Both the position numbers and the translations under genes were made by a program. Shown here one piece after another: positions 35,042 through 44,813 of a stretch of DNA of 64,000 nt (positions within the stretch are counted from its first letter, which is position 1; each line of letters begins with the position of its first letter). Under the pieces are notes generated by a model that saw only the letters and a list, made by a program, of their open reading frames with translations, was not told the DNA's origin and searched no databases. The stretch lies in contig NZ_FWER01000011.1 of NCBI RefSeq assembly GCF_900169785.1, positions 1 through 64,000 on the forward strand. The letters run 5' to 3'. The DNA is from Rhizobium sullae. GTDB taxonomy: Bacteria; Pseudomonadota; Alphaproteobacteria; Rhizobiales; Rhizobiaceae.

Positions 35042-36517
35042 ATGAGCAGCCAGATCATTCCCGTCGAACCCTTTGATTATGTCGTCTTCGGCGGCAGCGG
35101 CGATCTTGCCGAGCGCAAGCTCCTTCCCGCCCTCTATCACCGCCAGATCGAGGGCCAGTTCACCGAGCCGACGCGCATTATCGGCGCTTCGCGCAGCCCG
35201 CTTTCCGACGACGAATACCGCAAGTTCGCCAAGGATGCCCTCAAGGAGCATCTGAAGAAGGGCGAATATGACGATGCGGAAGTCGAGAAATTCTGCAGGC
35301 GCCTTTTTTACGTCCCCGTCGACGCGCGTTCTGACGGCGGCTGGGATCAGCTGAAGAAGCTGCTGGACGAGGGCAAGGACCGCGTCCGTGCCTTTTATCT
35401 TGCCGTCGCACCCGGCATCTTCGGCGACATCTCCCAGAAGATCGCCGACCACAAGCTGATCACCAAGTCGACCCGCATCGTTGTCGAAAAGCCGATCGGC
35501 CGCGACCTTTCCTCGGCGCTGTCGCTGAACGACACGATCGGCCGCGCCTTCAAGGAAGAGCAGATCTTCCGTATCGACCACTATCTCGGCAAGGAAACGG
35601 TGCAGAACCTGATGGCGCTGCGCTTTGCGAACGCCCTCTACGAGCCGCTGTGGAACGCCAATTACATTGACCACGTGCAGATCACGGTTGCCGAAGCTGT
35701 TGGCCTCGAGGGACGCGCAGGCTACTACGACACTGCCGGCGCATTGCGCGACATGGTGCAGAACCACATCCTGCAGCTCCTCTGCCTGACAGCCATGGAG
35801 GTGCCGTCGTCGATGGATTCCGAAGCTGTCCGCGACGAGAAACTGAAGGTACTCCGTGCCCTGAAACCGATCGATTCGTCGAATGTCGAGCAGGTAACGG
35901 TTCGCGGCCAATATCGCGCCGGCGCTTCTGGCAGTGGCCCGGTCAAGGGCTATCTGGAAGAGCTCGAAGGCGGCGTTTCCAACACCGAAACCTTTGTTGC
36001 CATCAAGGCCGAAATCAACAACTGGCGCTGGGCAGGCGTTCCTTTCTTCATACGCACGGGCAAGCGCCTTGCCGGCCGCATGTCGGAAATCGTCATCACC
36101 TTCAAGCCCATCCCGCACGCGATCTTCGATCAGGCGGCCGGACGCATCAACCAGAACCAGCTCATCATCCGCCTGCAGCCGGACGAAGGCGTCAAGCAAT
36201 CGCTGATGATCAAGGACCCCGGCCCCGGCGGCATGCGCCTGCGCAACGTTTCGCTCGACATGAGCTTTGCGTCAGCCTTCAACGTGCGCAATCCGGACGC
36301 CTACGAGCGCCTGCTGATGGACGTCGTCCGTTCCAACCAGACGCTCTTCATGCGCCGCGACGAAGTTGAAGCCGCGTGGCGGTGGGTCGACCCGATGCTC
36401 AAGGGTTGGGAAACGACCGGCCAGCTCGTTCAGGGCTATACCGCCGGCACCTGGGGCCCGAGCCAGGCCATCGCGCTCATTGAGCGTGAAGGCCGCACCT
36501 GGCACGACAACATCTAG
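35042..36517 (+). CDS. zwf: Glucose-6-phosphate 1-dehydrogenase
   Basis: A 491-residue enzyme that oxidises glucose 6-phosphate to 6-phosphogluconolactone with NADP. The N-terminal VVFGGSGDLAERKLLPALY (about residues 14-32) is the coenzyme fingerprint. RIDHYLGKETVQNL (about 177-190) holds the catalytic His and phosphate-binding Lys. GVPFFIRTGKRL is conserved in the C-terminal domain. The start at 35042 gives the usual MSSQIIPVEPFDYVVFG opening. A TTG five codons upstream is open but unnecessary. It is the first gene of zwf-pgl-edd, 11 bases before pgl, and feeds the Entner-Doudoroff route that rhizobia use instead of classical glycolysis. Confidence 0.96.
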   Translation: MSSQIIPVEPFDYVVFGGSGDLAERKLLPALYHRQIEGQFTEPTRIIGASRSPLSDDEYRKFAKDALKEHLKKGEYDDAEVEKFCRRLFYVPVDARSDGGWDQLKKLLDEGKDRVRAFYLAVAPGIFGDISQKIADHKLITKSTRIVVEKPIGRDLSSALSLNDTIGRAFKEEQIFRIDHYLGKETVQNLMALRFANALYEPLWNANYIDHVQITVAEAVGLEGRAGYYDTAGALRDMVQNHILQLLCLTAMEVPSSMDSEAVRDEKLKVLRALKPIDSSNVEQVTVRGQYRAGASGSGPVKGYLEELEGGVSNTETFVAIKAEINNWRWAGVPFFIRTGKRLAGRMSEIVITFKPIPHAIFDQAAGRINQNQLIIRLQPDEGVKQSLMIKDPGPGGMRLRNVSLDMSFASAFNVRNPDAYERLLMDVVRSNQTLFMRRDEVEAAWRWVDPMLKGWETTGQLVQGYTAGTWGPSQAIALIEREGRTWHDNI

Positions 36518-36528
36518 GATCGCGAGCG

Positions 36529-37227
36529 ATGGCAGCCACCTTGCATGCTTTTACCAATGCCGCGGAACTCGCAAGCAGCCTTGCAGACAAGGTGACGGAG
36601 CGGCTTTCTGCAGCGATCACGGCCCGCGGAGTGGCCAGCATCGCCGTTTCCGGCGGTTCGACCCCGAAAGCCTTCTTCCAGGAGCTCTCCACCCGCGGCC
36701 TCGACTGGAGCAAGGTGACGGTCACGCTTGTTGACGAGCGCTTCGTTCCCGCGGACAATGAACGTTCGAACCATCTGCTGGTCGCGAACAACCTGCTGCA
36801 GAACAAGGCGAAGGCAGCGCGCTTCGTGCCGCTCTACCAGAAGACGGACTCTGCCGAATATGCGGCAAAGCTCGCGACTGCCGAGACGAAAGCGATCAGC
36901 AACCCGTTCGACGTGGTGATCCTCGGCATGGGCGGCGACGGCCACACCGCATCGTTCTTTCCCGGCGGCAGCAACCTTGCTGCCGCACTCGATCTGGCAA
37001 CGCCGCGTGGCATCATCACAATGGAAGCCAAAGGCGCCGGCGAGCCGCGCCTGACCTTCACCTTCTCCAGCCTTCAGGATGCCGCGCTCCTGGTGCTTCA
37101 CATCGAAGGCGCGGGCAAGAAGGATACGTTGGCGAAAGCGGAAGATGCCGGAGAAGACGCAGAGATGCCGATCCGGGCCGTTCTTCGCCGGGCGGCTTCC
37201 CCGGTCGAAATCTACTGGGCGCCGTAA
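36529..37227 (+). CDS. pgl: 6-Phosphogluconolactonase
   Basis: A 232-residue DevB-type lactonase that hydrolyses 6-phosphogluconolactone to 6-phosphogluconate. SIAVSGGSTPKAFFQELS near residue 40 and VILGMGGDGHTASFFPG near 130 are the family's phosphate-binding loops. VTVTLVDERFVPADNERSNH is also conserved. It lies 11 bases after zwf and 52 before edd on the same strand, so the three enzymes of glucose 6-phosphate oxidation are probably one transcript. Confidence 0.95.
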   Translation: MAATLHAFTNAAELASSLADKVTERLSAAITARGVASIAVSGGSTPKAFFQELSTRGLDWSKVTVTLVDERFVPADNERSNHLLVANNLLQNKAKAARFVPLYQKTDSAEYAAKLATAETKAISNPFDVVILGMGGDGHTASFFPGGSNLAAALDLATPRGIITMEAKGAGEPRLTFTFSSLQDAALLVLHIEGAGKKDTLAKAEDAGEDAEMPIRAVLRRAASPVEIYWAP

Positions 37228-37279
37228 GGCAGAGCCGGCGAACATAAAACTTGAGAGCAACTAAGGCAGGATACCTCCC

Positions 37280-39100
37280 ATGTCCGCTAACGCACGCATT
37301 TCCGCGATCACGTCCCGCATCGTCGAACGATCGAAACCGACGCGCGAACGATATCTGGAGCGCCTGCGCGCCGCAGCTTCCAAGAGCGTGAACCGCTCGA
37401 TCCTCGGCTGCGCCAACCTCGCGCACGGGTTTGCGATCTGTTCCCCCGCCGAGAAGGATGCACTGGCGGGCGATCGCGTGCCCAATCTCGGCATCATCAC
37501 CGCTTACAACGACATGCTCTCAGCCCATCAGCCGTTCGAGACCTATCCGGCGATCATCCGCGAAGCTGCGGCGGAAGCCGGCGGCATTGCCCAGGTCGCC
37601 GGCGGCGTCCCTGCCATGTGCGATGGCGTCACGCAGGGCCAGCCGGGCATGGAGCTGTCCCTCTTTTCCCGCGACCTGATTGCCATGTCTGCAGGCATCG
37701 GTTTATCGCACAACATGTTCGACGCAGCGCTCTTCCTTGGCGTCTGTGACAAGATCGTGCCGGGTCTGGTGATTGCTGCGCTTTCCTTCGGCCACCTGCC
37801 CTCGATCTTCGTTCCGGCAGGGCCTATGACCAGCGGGCTTCCCAATGACGAGAAGTCGCGTGTTCGCCAGCTCTATGCGGAAGGCAAGGTCGGCCGCGCC
37901 GAGCTCCTCGAAGCAGAGTCCAAATCTTATCACGGCCCGGGCACATGCACCTTCTACGGTACTGCGAATTCGAACCAGATGCTGATGGAGATCATGGGTT
38001 TCCATCTGCCCGGCTCTTCCTTCATCAATCCGGGCACGCCGCTGCGCGAAGCGCTGACGCGCGAGGCGGCAAAGCGCGCGCTGGCGATCACCGCGCTCGG
38101 CAACGAATTCACGCCGGCCGGTGAAATGATCGACGAGCGTTCCATCGTCAACGGCGTCGTCGGCCTGCATGCGACCGGCGGCTCCACGAACCATACACTG
38201 CATCTCGTCGCCATGGCGCGCGCTGCCGGCATCCAGCTTACCTGGCAGGACATCGCCGAGCTCTCCGAGGAAATCCCGCTGCTTGCCCGCGTCTATCCGA
38301 ACGGTCTGGCGGATGTGAACCATTTCCACGCCGCAGGCGGCATGGGCTTCCTCATCAAAGAGCTTTTGAAGAAGGGCATGCTGCACGATGACGTGCGCAC
38401 TGTTGCCGGCCAAGGTCTCGAAGCCTACACGATCGACGTCCGCCTCGGCGACAACGGAACGATAGTTCGTGAACCGGCGCCGCTGAAGAGCCACGATGCC
38501 AAGGTGCTCGCCACCATTGAAACGCCGTTCCAGGCGAATGGCGGCCTAAAGATGCTGCGCGGCAATCTCGGCAAGGCGGTCATCAAGATCTCCGCGGTAA
38601 AGCCGGACCGCCATATCATCGAAGCGCCGGCGATCGTCTTCCACAGTCAGCAGGAACTGCAGGACGCCTTCAAGGAAGGCAAGCTCAACCGCGACTTCGT
38701 GGCGGTCGTCCGCTTCCAGGGTCCGAAGGCGAACGGCATGCCAGAGTTGCACAAGCTGACGCCACCGCTCGGCGTGTTGCAGGACCGCGGTTTCCACGTC
38801 GCGCTGCTGACGGACGGACGCATGTCCGGTGCGTCGGGCAAAGTGCCGGCTGCGATCCATGTCACGCCGGAGGCCGTCGAAGGCGGGCCGATCGCCCGCA
38901 TCCAGGACGGCGACATCATCCGGCTCGATGCGATCCGCGGCACGCTGGAAGTCCTCGTCGATGCCGCCACCCTCGCAGACCGCGAGCCGGTGACGGCCGA
39001 CCTCTCCGACAACGAATTCGGCATGGGCCGCGAGCTCTTCGCCCCGTTCCGCCGCGCCGTCGGCGCCTCGGACCACGGCGCCAGCGTCCTCTTCCACTAA
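37280..39100 (+). CDS. edd: Phosphogluconate dehydratase
   Basis: A 606-residue IlvD/Edd-family dehydratase that turns 6-phosphogluconate into 2-keto-3-deoxy-6-phosphogluconate, the defining step of the Entner-Doudoroff pathway. Iron-sulfur ligands are expected at the Cys of [24 protein letters not shown] and [15 protein letters not shown]. Edd features include [18 protein letters not shown] and [15 protein letters not shown]. Its length matches Edd rather than IlvD. It is the last gene of zwf-pgl-edd and is followed at once by a strong terminator. The aldolase gene eda is not in the window. Confidence 0.96.
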   Translation: MSANARISAITSRIVERSKPTRERYLERLRAAASKSVNRSILGCANLAHGFAICSPAEKDALAGDRVPNLGIITAYNDMLSAHQPFETYPAIIREAAAEAGGIAQVAGGVPAMCDGVTQGQPGMELSLFSRDLIAMSAGIGLSHNMFDAALFLGVCDKIVPGLVIAALSFGHLPSIFVPAGPMTSGLPNDEKSRVRQLYAEGKVGRAELLEAESKSYHGPGTCTFYGTANSNQMLMEIMGFHLPGSSFINPGTPLREALTREAAKRALAITALGNEFTPAGEMIDERSIVNGVVGLHATGGSTNHTLHLVAMARAAGIQLTWQDIAELSEEIPLLARVYPNGLADVNHFHAAGGMGFLIKELLKKGMLHDDVRTVAGQGLEAYTIDVRLGDNGTIVREPAPLKSHDAKVLATIETPFQANGGLKMLRGNLGKAVIKISAVKPDRHIIEAPAIVFHSQQELQDAFKEGKLNRDFVAVVRFQGPKANGMPELHKLTPPLGVLQDRGFHVALLTDGRMSGASGKVPAAIHVTPEAVEGGPIARIQDGDIIRLDAIRGTLEVLVDAATLADREPVTADLSDNEFGMGRELFAPFRRAVGASDHGASVLFH

Positions 39101-39103
39101 CGC

Positions 39104-39132
39104 AAAAAAGCCCGCGCTCGCGGGCTTTTTTA
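39104..39132 (+). terminator. Terminator of zwf-pgl-edd
   Basis: AAAAAAGCCCGC / GCGGGCTTTTTT around a 4-nt loop, starting 3 bases after the edd stop. It has an A-run before and a T-run after, so it may act in both directions and also end the small gene at 39150. Confidence 0.92.
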
Positions 39133-39149
39133 ATTCCAGTGCCGTCCGA

Positions 39150-39464
39150 TCAGGCGCGGACGTCGAGAACGTAGTCGCGGTGCGCCGGATGCGTGCTGTA
39201 GACGAAGATCTTGTTCATCTCCTTCTGCGTCAGCAGGCGCAGAAAGCGAACTTCGATGGTGTTGTTGGTATTCACCCGCATCAGCATGCAGCCGACCTTG
39301 GTGATGCGCGCGTCCGGAATATCCAGATAAAACTGCTTCGGCAGAGTGAATTGCGTCAGGATCGCAAGGACCGCGCTGCTCATCGAGATTCGGATAATAT
39401 CGCAGCGCCGAGACGCCATGTGCATGACGCCCTTCTCGGTATATTCGATTCGCGCCGCGTTCAT
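39150..39464 (-). CDS. Small conserved protein, possibly PilZ-like
   Basis: A 104-residue protein with a basic SRRCDIIRISMSSAVLAI segment and beta-rich QFYLDIPDARITKVGCMLMR and NTIEVRFLRLLTQKEMNKIF. The Arg-rich start followed by strands resembles a degenerate PilZ domain, but the diagnostic RxxxR and DxSxxG are not clear, so c-di-GMP binding is not claimed. GGAGG 5 bases before the ATG at 39464 decides the start. The frame remains open upstream, with another possible ATG at 39503 behind AAGGAAG. It ends tail-to-tail with edd and shares its terminator region. Confidence 0.65.
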   Translation of the reverse strand: MNAARIEYTEKGVMHMASRRCDIIRISMSSAVLAILTQFTLPKQFYLDIPDARITKVGCMLMRVNTNNTIEVRFLRLLTQKEMNKIFVYSTHPAHRDYVLDVRA

Positions 39465-39671
39465 CGTATCCTCCATTTTGAACCGCTGTTCGCGGTCGTA
39501 CATGAAGGATTCTTCCTTGTTCAGAAAATGCCCTGGAGGCAATGGATTGGATGCACCCACGACCCTAATTCCCCTTAAAACTATAAGGCGAAGCTAGCAG
39601 CGGATGTTTAACAGAAGGTGATGATCGCGGCGTTTCCGGCGCTCACAAAAGAAGCGCCCAAAAATGGCTTC

Positions 39672-40760
39672 CTACTTTCTGTAAGTGTGGCCTTCCGCAT
39701 CGAAAAGATGCAGCTTCGAGCGATCGGCGGCGAACCTCATGTTCTGCCCCTTCTTGATGTCGGTAATGCCCGGAAGCTTGACGATGATCGGTTCTCCCGG
39801 CACCAGGCCTTCGATATAAAGCAGCGTGACTTCGCCGAGCGCTTCGACGATCGAGACCTTGCCTTCGAAGATGTAGTCGTCGCCATTGGCGATCTGAAGG
39901 TCTTCGGGGCGCACGCCGAAGCTTACCGTCTTGCCCTTTTCGGAAGCGGCGGTCGGAATGTCGAGCGTGACGGACTTTCCGCCTGTCAGCGTGATCGTCG
40001 TGGTGGCACCCGCTTCACTGACGGTCGAGGGAATGATGTTCATGGCCGGAGAGCCAATAAACTTCGCGACGAAGAGGTTTGCCGGACGCTCGTAGAGCTC
40101 CAGCGGCGCGCCTACCTGTTCGATGTGGCCGGCCGATAGCACGACGATACGGTCGGCAAGCGTCATCGCCTCGACCTGGTCGTGGGTGACGTAGATCATC
40201 GTCGTATCGGCCATCTGCTCGTTGAGGCGGGCGATCTCGATGCGGGTTGCGACGCGTAGCGCGGCGTCGAGGTTCGACAGCGGCTCGTCGAAAAGGAAGA
40301 CCTTCGGATCGCGGCAGATGGCGCGGCCGATCGCAACGCGCTGGCGCTGGCCACCGGAAAGCGCCTTCGGCAGGCGATCGAGATAATTGGTAAGTTGCAG
40401 GCTTTCGGCAGCGGCCCTCACCCGCCTGTCGATCTCCTGCTTGCTTTCGCCGGCGATCTTCATGCCAAAGGCCATGTTGTCGTAAACCGTCATGTGCGGA
40501 TAGAGCGCATAAGACTGGAACACCATGGCGATGCCGCGCTTCGACGGCGGCACGTCATTGACGAGCTGGCCGTCGATATACATGTCGCCGCCGGTGATGT
40601 TCTCCAGGCCGGCTATCATCCGCAACAGGGTCGACTTGCCGCATCCGGACGGTCCCACGAAGACGATGAACTCACCCTGATTGATCTCCAGGTCGATACC
40701 ATGCAGCACGTCCACCGATCCATAAGATTTGCGGATTTCCTTAAGCGTCAGTCCCGTCAT
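39672..40760 (-). CDS. aglK: Alpha-glucoside ABC transporter ATPase AglK
   Basis: A 362-residue MalK/UgpC-type ATPase. The nucleotide-binding domain has Walker A GPSGCGKSTLL (about residues 37-47), signature LSGGQRQRVAIGRAI and Walker B VFLFDEPLSNLD. The C-terminal TOBE-type regulatory domain includes FGVRPEDLQIANGD. The start at 40760 follows GGGAGG by 6 bases and gives the normal MTGLTLKEIRKSYG opening. It is the last gene of aglEFGAK, 20 bases after aglA. It powers uptake of alpha-glucosides such as sucrose, maltose and trehalose. Confidence 0.93.
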   Translation of the reverse strand: MTGLTLKEIRKSYGSVDVLHGIDLEINQGEFIVFVGPSGCGKSTLLRMIAGLENITGGDMYIDGQLVNDVPPSKRGIAMVFQSYALYPHMTVYDNMAFGMKIAGESKQEIDRRVRAAAESLQLTNYLDRLPKALSGGQRQRVAIGRAICRDPKVFLFDEPLSNLDAALRVATRIEIARLNEQMADTTMIYVTHDQVEAMTLADRIVVLSAGHIEQVGAPLELYERPANLFVAKFIGSPAMNIIPSTVSEAGATTTITLTGGKSVTLDIPTAASEKGKTVSFGVRPEDLQIANGDDYIFEGKVSIVEALGEVTLLYIEGLVPGEPIIVKLPGITDIKKGQNMRFAADRSKLHLFDAEGHTYRK

Positions 40761-40780
40761 CGAATGCCTCCCTCTGATCC

Positions 40781-42433
40781 TTACGCGAGGCGGGCGAAGT
40801 GTGCCCCCCAAGCCGGAATATCGATCTTCCCGCCGTAGTTATTGCTGGTGAACCCATGCCCCGTCAATGTCTGCCAATCGCCTGCGGGCAATGTTACGGC
40901 AGCTTCGACCGGGCTCATGTTGAAAATGCAGAGCAATTGCTCGTTGCCATGTCTGCGTGTGAAGACAAGCGCATCACCTTGCGGCTGCTCGAATTCGATC
41001 TCGCCTTTGGCAAAAGCCGGGTAATGCTTGCGGAAGGCGAGGAAGCGGCGGTAGTGCTCGAGCACGGAATTCTCGTCGCCCTGCTGCACGCTGACGGCGC
41101 GCAGGATATGCTCGACCGGAACCGGCAGCCACGGCGTGACGGTTGAGAAGCCGCCCTGGGAAACCTGCGAGTCCCAGACCATCGGCGTGCGGCAACCGTC
41201 GCGTCCCTTGTATTCCGGCCAGAACTGGATGCCGTAGGGGTCCTGCAGGTCCTGATAGGCAAGATCGGCTTCGGTCAGGCCGAGCTCCTCGCCCTGATAG
41301 AGGCAGACGGAGCCGCGCAAGGTCATCAGCAGCGAGGCATATTGCTTGGCAAATGCGTCATGATCGGCGACGAGCGAACCCCAGCGGCTGACATGACGCA
41401 TGACGTCGTGATTGGAGAATGCCCAGCAGGCCCAGCCATCGGGCGCGGCGGCGCCGAAATCCTTCATCACCTCCTCGACACGCTCCGGGGAAAGCGGATC
41501 GGGAGCGAGGAACTCGAAGGCATAGCACATATGCATCTTGTCGTTTCCGGACGTGTATTCGCCGACGATCTCCAGGCCCCGCTGGCTATCGCCCACTTCG
41601 CCGACGGCTGCAATTGCTGGAAACTCTTCCAAGACAGCGCGCAAACGCGTCAAGAACGCGATATTCTCAGGGCGGTTCTTGTCGTAGACGTGTTCCTGAA
41701 AATTATAGGGGTTGACCGCCGGCGCGGTCGAAGCATTGCGGCGTGCAGGCGGCAGAGCCGGGTTGTCGCGCAGTTGCTGGTCGTGGAAATAGAAATTGAT
41801 CGTGTCGAGACGGAAGCCGTCGACGCCGCGCTTTAGCCAGAAGCGGACGACGTCGAGCAGCCGGTCCTGCACTTCCGGATTGTGCAGGTTCATGTCCGGC
41901 TGCGAGGTCAGGAAGTTGTGCAGATAATACTGCATGCGCCGCGGATCCCACGCCCATGCCGAGCCGCCGAAAATCGACAGCCAGTTGTTCGGCGGCGTGC
42001 CGTCCGGCTTGGCATCCGCCCAGACATACCAGTCCGCCTTTGCATTCGTCTTGCTGGAACGGCTTTCGGCGAACCACGGATGCTGGTCCGAGCTGTGCGA
42101 AATGACGAGATCGATCATCACCTTGATGCCGAGGCGATGGGCCTCTGCTATCATCGTGTCGAAATCCACCAGCGTGCCGAAGATCGAATCGACGTTCTCG
42201 TAGTCCGAGACATCGTAGCCGAAATCGCGCATCGGCGAGGTGAAGAAGGGCGAAATCCAGATCGCGTCAGCGCCGAGGCTTGCTACATGCGGTAAACGGG
42301 CGGTGATGCCCTTCAGGTCACCGATGCCGTCGCCGTTCGAATCCTGAAAGGAGCGCGGATAGATCTGATAGATTACCGCGCCGCGCCACCAGTCCTTATC
42401 GACCGTCAGAGTGGATTGGGATGCTATGCTCAT
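40781..42433 (-). CDS. aglA: Alpha-glucosidase AglA (GH13)
   Basis: A 550-residue glycoside hydrolase family 13 enzyme that hydrolyses imported alpha-glucosides in the cytoplasm. The barrel begins WWRGAVIYQIYPRSFQDSNG. GVDGFRLDTINFYFHD contains the nucleophile Asp, AIAAVGEVGD the acid/base Glu, and FSNHDVMRHVSRWG the third acidic residue region. There is no signal peptide. The start at 42433 has AGGA 7 bases upstream, whereas the frame is open a further 85 codons into aglG. It sits between the permease and ATPase genes, as in other rhizobial agl operons. Confidence 0.94.
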   Translation of the reverse strand: MSIASQSTLTVDKDWWRGAVIYQIYPRSFQDSNGDGIGDLKGITARLPHVASLGADAIWISPFFTSPMRDFGYDVSDYENVDSIFGTLVDFDTMIAEAHRLGIKVMIDLVISHSSDQHPWFAESRSSKTNAKADWYVWADAKPDGTPPNNWLSIFGGSAWAWDPRRMQYYLHNFLTSQPDMNLHNPEVQDRLLDVVRFWLKRGVDGFRLDTINFYFHDQQLRDNPALPPARRNASTAPAVNPYNFQEHVYDKNRPENIAFLTRLRAVLEEFPAIAAVGEVGDSQRGLEIVGEYTSGNDKMHMCYAFEFLAPDPLSPERVEEVMKDFGAAAPDGWACWAFSNHDVMRHVSRWGSLVADHDAFAKQYASLLMTLRGSVCLYQGEELGLTEADLAYQDLQDPYGIQFWPEYKGRDGCRTPMVWDSQVSQGGFSTVTPWLPVPVEHILRAVSVQQGDENSVLEHYRRFLAFRKHYPAFAKGEIEFEQPQGDALVFTRRHGNEQLLCIFNMSPVEAAVTLPAGDWQTLTGHGFTSNNYGGKIDIPAWGAHFARLA

Positions 42434-42468
42434 GTGTGTTCCTGTGGGATGTGTCGTGTTGGGATGGA

Positions 42469-43632
42469 TCAGCCCCCCTTGACCGAACCCGCAAGCAGCC
42501 CGCGTACCAGATAGCGCTGTAGCCCGAAGAACACGAGCAGCGGCACGACGATGGTAACGAAGGCGGACGCCGTCAGGATTTCCCAGTTGCCGCCGCGCGA
42601 GCCAAGCAGCGCGTTCAGCGCGCCGGTTAGCACGAGGTGCTGCCGATCGGTGCCGAGGAAGACCATGGCGACAAGCAGGTCGTTCCACACCCAGAGGAAC
42701 TGGAAGATCGCGAAAGACGCGAGCGCGGGAAAGGATAGGGGCAAAACGATGCGGACGAAGATCTCAAAGTCGCTTGCGCCATCGACGCGCGCCGATTCGA
42801 TGATCTCCTTCGGCAGCCCTGCGATATAGGCGCGGAGCAGAAAGATGGCGAGCGGCATGCCGAAGGCCGTGTGTGCCAGCCAGATGCCGGGATAGGTCTT
42901 CGACGGAACGTCGAAAGCCGAGCCCACCATGTTGTAGAGACGCAGCAGCGGGATCAGCGACATCTGCAATGGCACGACAATAAGGCCGACGACGAGGGCG
43001 ATCAGCAAGGCACGGCCCGGGAATTCCATCCAGCTCAGGGCGTATGCCGCGAAGGCGGCAATCAGGATCGGAATAATGGTTGCCGGAATGGTCACAGTCA
43101 GCGAGTTAATAAACGACTGGCCTATCCCCTCGCCTGTGAGCACGGTCTTGTAATTCTGCAGCGTGAATTCGGGCGGCGTGGAAACCGCGACATAGACGCG
43201 GCGGCCGGCGTCGTCATCCGTGAAGGCGGCGTTCTTCATATAGCGATAAGTGCCGTCCTCATTGACCTGGAGGCTGAGGCCTTCGCCGAGATTGGCTGTC
43301 TCGCCCGCCTGGTAGGCTGACGGCTGCTGGATGCGTGTGCCGAAAGCCTTCAAAGAGCGACCATCCTGTCCCTCCAGCAGATTGCCGGAAATGACGTAGG
43401 TGGCGCCTTCCTGTTTCTGCTGGTCGGCGGTACCGACACGGGCGGCAACCGTGCGTGTCGAGCCGGCAAAGGCCGTCCACCAGCCGGAAACGACGATCTG
43501 GTCCTTATCGCGTACGGCGCTGACGAAGATGCCGAGCGTCGGGATCAGCCAGATGATGACGATCAGAAGGACGCAGACGTGAACGAAGAGACGCGCCGGG
43601 CCGATCTTGAGGAAGCGTGCTGACAATGTCAT
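42469..43632 (-). CDS. aglG: Alpha-glucoside ABC permease AglG
   Basis: A 387-residue permease with a first membrane segment at about residues 15-38 and five more after about 175. The EAA loop is near IIESARVDGASDFEIFVRIV. Between the first and second segments lies a periplasmic insert of about 130 residues (40-170), rich in Gly, Thr and Gln, ending PPEFTLQNYKTVL. It is much larger than in MalG. It starts 1 base after the aglF stop and precedes aglA by 35 bases. It forms the channel with AglF. Confidence 0.92.
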   Translation of the reverse strand: MTLSARFLKIGPARLFVHVCVLLIVIIWLIPTLGIFVSAVRDKDQIVVSGWWTAFAGSTRTVAARVGTADQQKQEGATYVISGNLLEGQDGRSLKAFGTRIQQPSAYQAGETANLGEGLSLQVNEDGTYRYMKNAAFTDDDAGRRVYVAVSTPPEFTLQNYKTVLTGEGIGQSFINSLTVTIPATIIPILIAAFAAYALSWMEFPGRALLIALVVGLIVVPLQMSLIPLLRLYNMVGSAFDVPSKTYPGIWLAHTAFGMPLAIFLLRAYIAGLPKEIIESARVDGASDFEIFVRIVLPLSFPALASFAIFQFLWVWNDLLVAMVFLGTDRQHLVLTGALNALLGSRGGNWEILTASAFVTIVVPLLVFFGLQRYLVRGLLAGSVKGG

Positions 43633-43633
43633 C

Positions 43634-44647
43634 TCAGTTGCCTCCGAGTTCGCGGTTCGCGCGGCGGACGTTCCACACCATGATCGGCGTCACGGCCAGC
43701 ATGATGATGAGGGCGATGACTGCGCTTCGGCCGGAGTCGCCACCACCGCGGAACATCCAGTTGAACATCAGGTTGGCGAGTACCATCGAGTCCCACTGAC
43801 CGTTGGTCATGGTCAGGACGATGTCGAAAACCTTGAGGACGAGGATGGTGATCGTGGTCCAGACGACGGCGATCGTGCCCCAGATCTGCGGCACCATGAT
43901 GCGCCAGAAAATCTGCCACCCATTGGCGCCGTCGATGACGGCAGCCTCGATCGTTTCTTCCGGTATGCCACGAAGGGCGGCCGAGAGAATGACCATCGCA
44001 AAACCGGTCTGGATCCAGATGAGGATTACCATCAGGAAGAAATTGTTCCAGAAAGGAACGGATATCCAAACCTCCGGCGTGCCGCCGAAGAGCTGTACGA
44101 TTGCATTCAGGAGGCCGATCTGGACGTCGTTGCCGCCGCGATATTCATAGATGAACTTCCAGATGACCGAGGCGCCGACGAAGGAGATTGCCATCGGCAT
44201 GAAGACGATGCTCTTTGCGATATTGCCCCACCAGATGCGGTCGGTCATGACGGCGATGACCAGGCCGAAGAACGTGCAGGCGGCCGGAACGACGGCGAGC
44301 CAGAGGATGTTGTTTAAAATCGATTGGCGGAATTCGCGGTCGCCGAAGGCCCACTGATAATTGGCCAAGCCCACGAAACTCGAGCCGGAACGGTCATAGA
44401 ATGACAAAATAAGCGTCGCGATGACCGGATAGACGAGATAGACGATCAGCAGAAACAGCGCCGGGCCGAGAAAGAGCCATGGGCGGATCATCGCGCGGCG
44501 GTTAAGATTGCGCGTAGCCGCGCGCATGCCGCCGTCTTTGACTGGCAGCGCCAGATCCAGAATCTTGTTCGAGAAATAGAAGTAGGCCGAGCAGGCGAAT
44601 ACCGCCACGACCACAACGCCCAACGCGGAAACTATCTGCGACAGCAT
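43634..44647 (-). CDS. aglF: Alpha-glucoside ABC permease AglF
   Basis: A 337-residue permease with an extra N-terminal membrane segment (about residues 5-25, VSALGVVVVAVFACSAYFYF) before the usual six. PWLFLGPALFLLIVYLVYP opens the core, and the EAA loop is EETIEAAVIDGANGWQIFW. GGGAGG precedes the ATG. It is coupled to aglG (1-base gap) and separated from aglE by 166 bases that contain a strong hairpin. Confidence 0.92.
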   Translation of the reverse strand: MLSQIVSALGVVVVAVFACSAYFYFSNKILDLALPVKDGGMRAATRNLNRRAMIRPWLFLGPALFLLIVYLVYPVIATLILSFYDRSGSSFVGLANYQWAFGDREFRQSILNNILWLAVVPAACTFFGLVIAVMTDRIWWGNIAKSIVFMPMAISFVGASVIWKFIYEYRGGNDVQIGLLNAIVQLFGGTPEVWISVPFWNNFFLMVILIWIQTGFAMVILSAALRGIPEETIEAAVIDGANGWQIFWRIMVPQIWGTIAVVWTTITILVLKVFDIVLTMTNGQWDSMVLANLMFNWMFRGGGDSGRSAVIALIIMLAVTPIMVWNVRRANRELGGN

Positions 44648-44776
44648 TCGTCCCTCCCGTGCTACCCCTGACTATCTTGAAGGGCTGGCACCAGTTACCG
44701 TCAACTTCTTTGTTGCATTTGATCACAGTATCCGGCGTTGGCCGGACCCCCACAGCTCCGGCCATCATACCAGCAA

Positions 44777-44799
44777 TGCCGCGGGTTTCCCCCGCGGCA
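44777..44799 (-). terminator. Intercistronic hairpin between aglE and aglF
   Basis: TGCCGCGGG / CCCGCGGCA form a 9-bp GC-rich stem with a 5-nt loop, 14 bases after the aglE stop. No U-tract follows on the minus strand, so it probably protects the aglE message and keeps the binding protein abundant. The rest of the 44648-44813 gap shows no gene. Confidence 0.65.
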
Positions 44800-44813
44800 C
44801 CGGTTATCGATGA

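Noticed and set aside
35003..36199. A 398-codon open frame opposite zwf
   Set aside because: Antisense of zwf with no start signal or domain.
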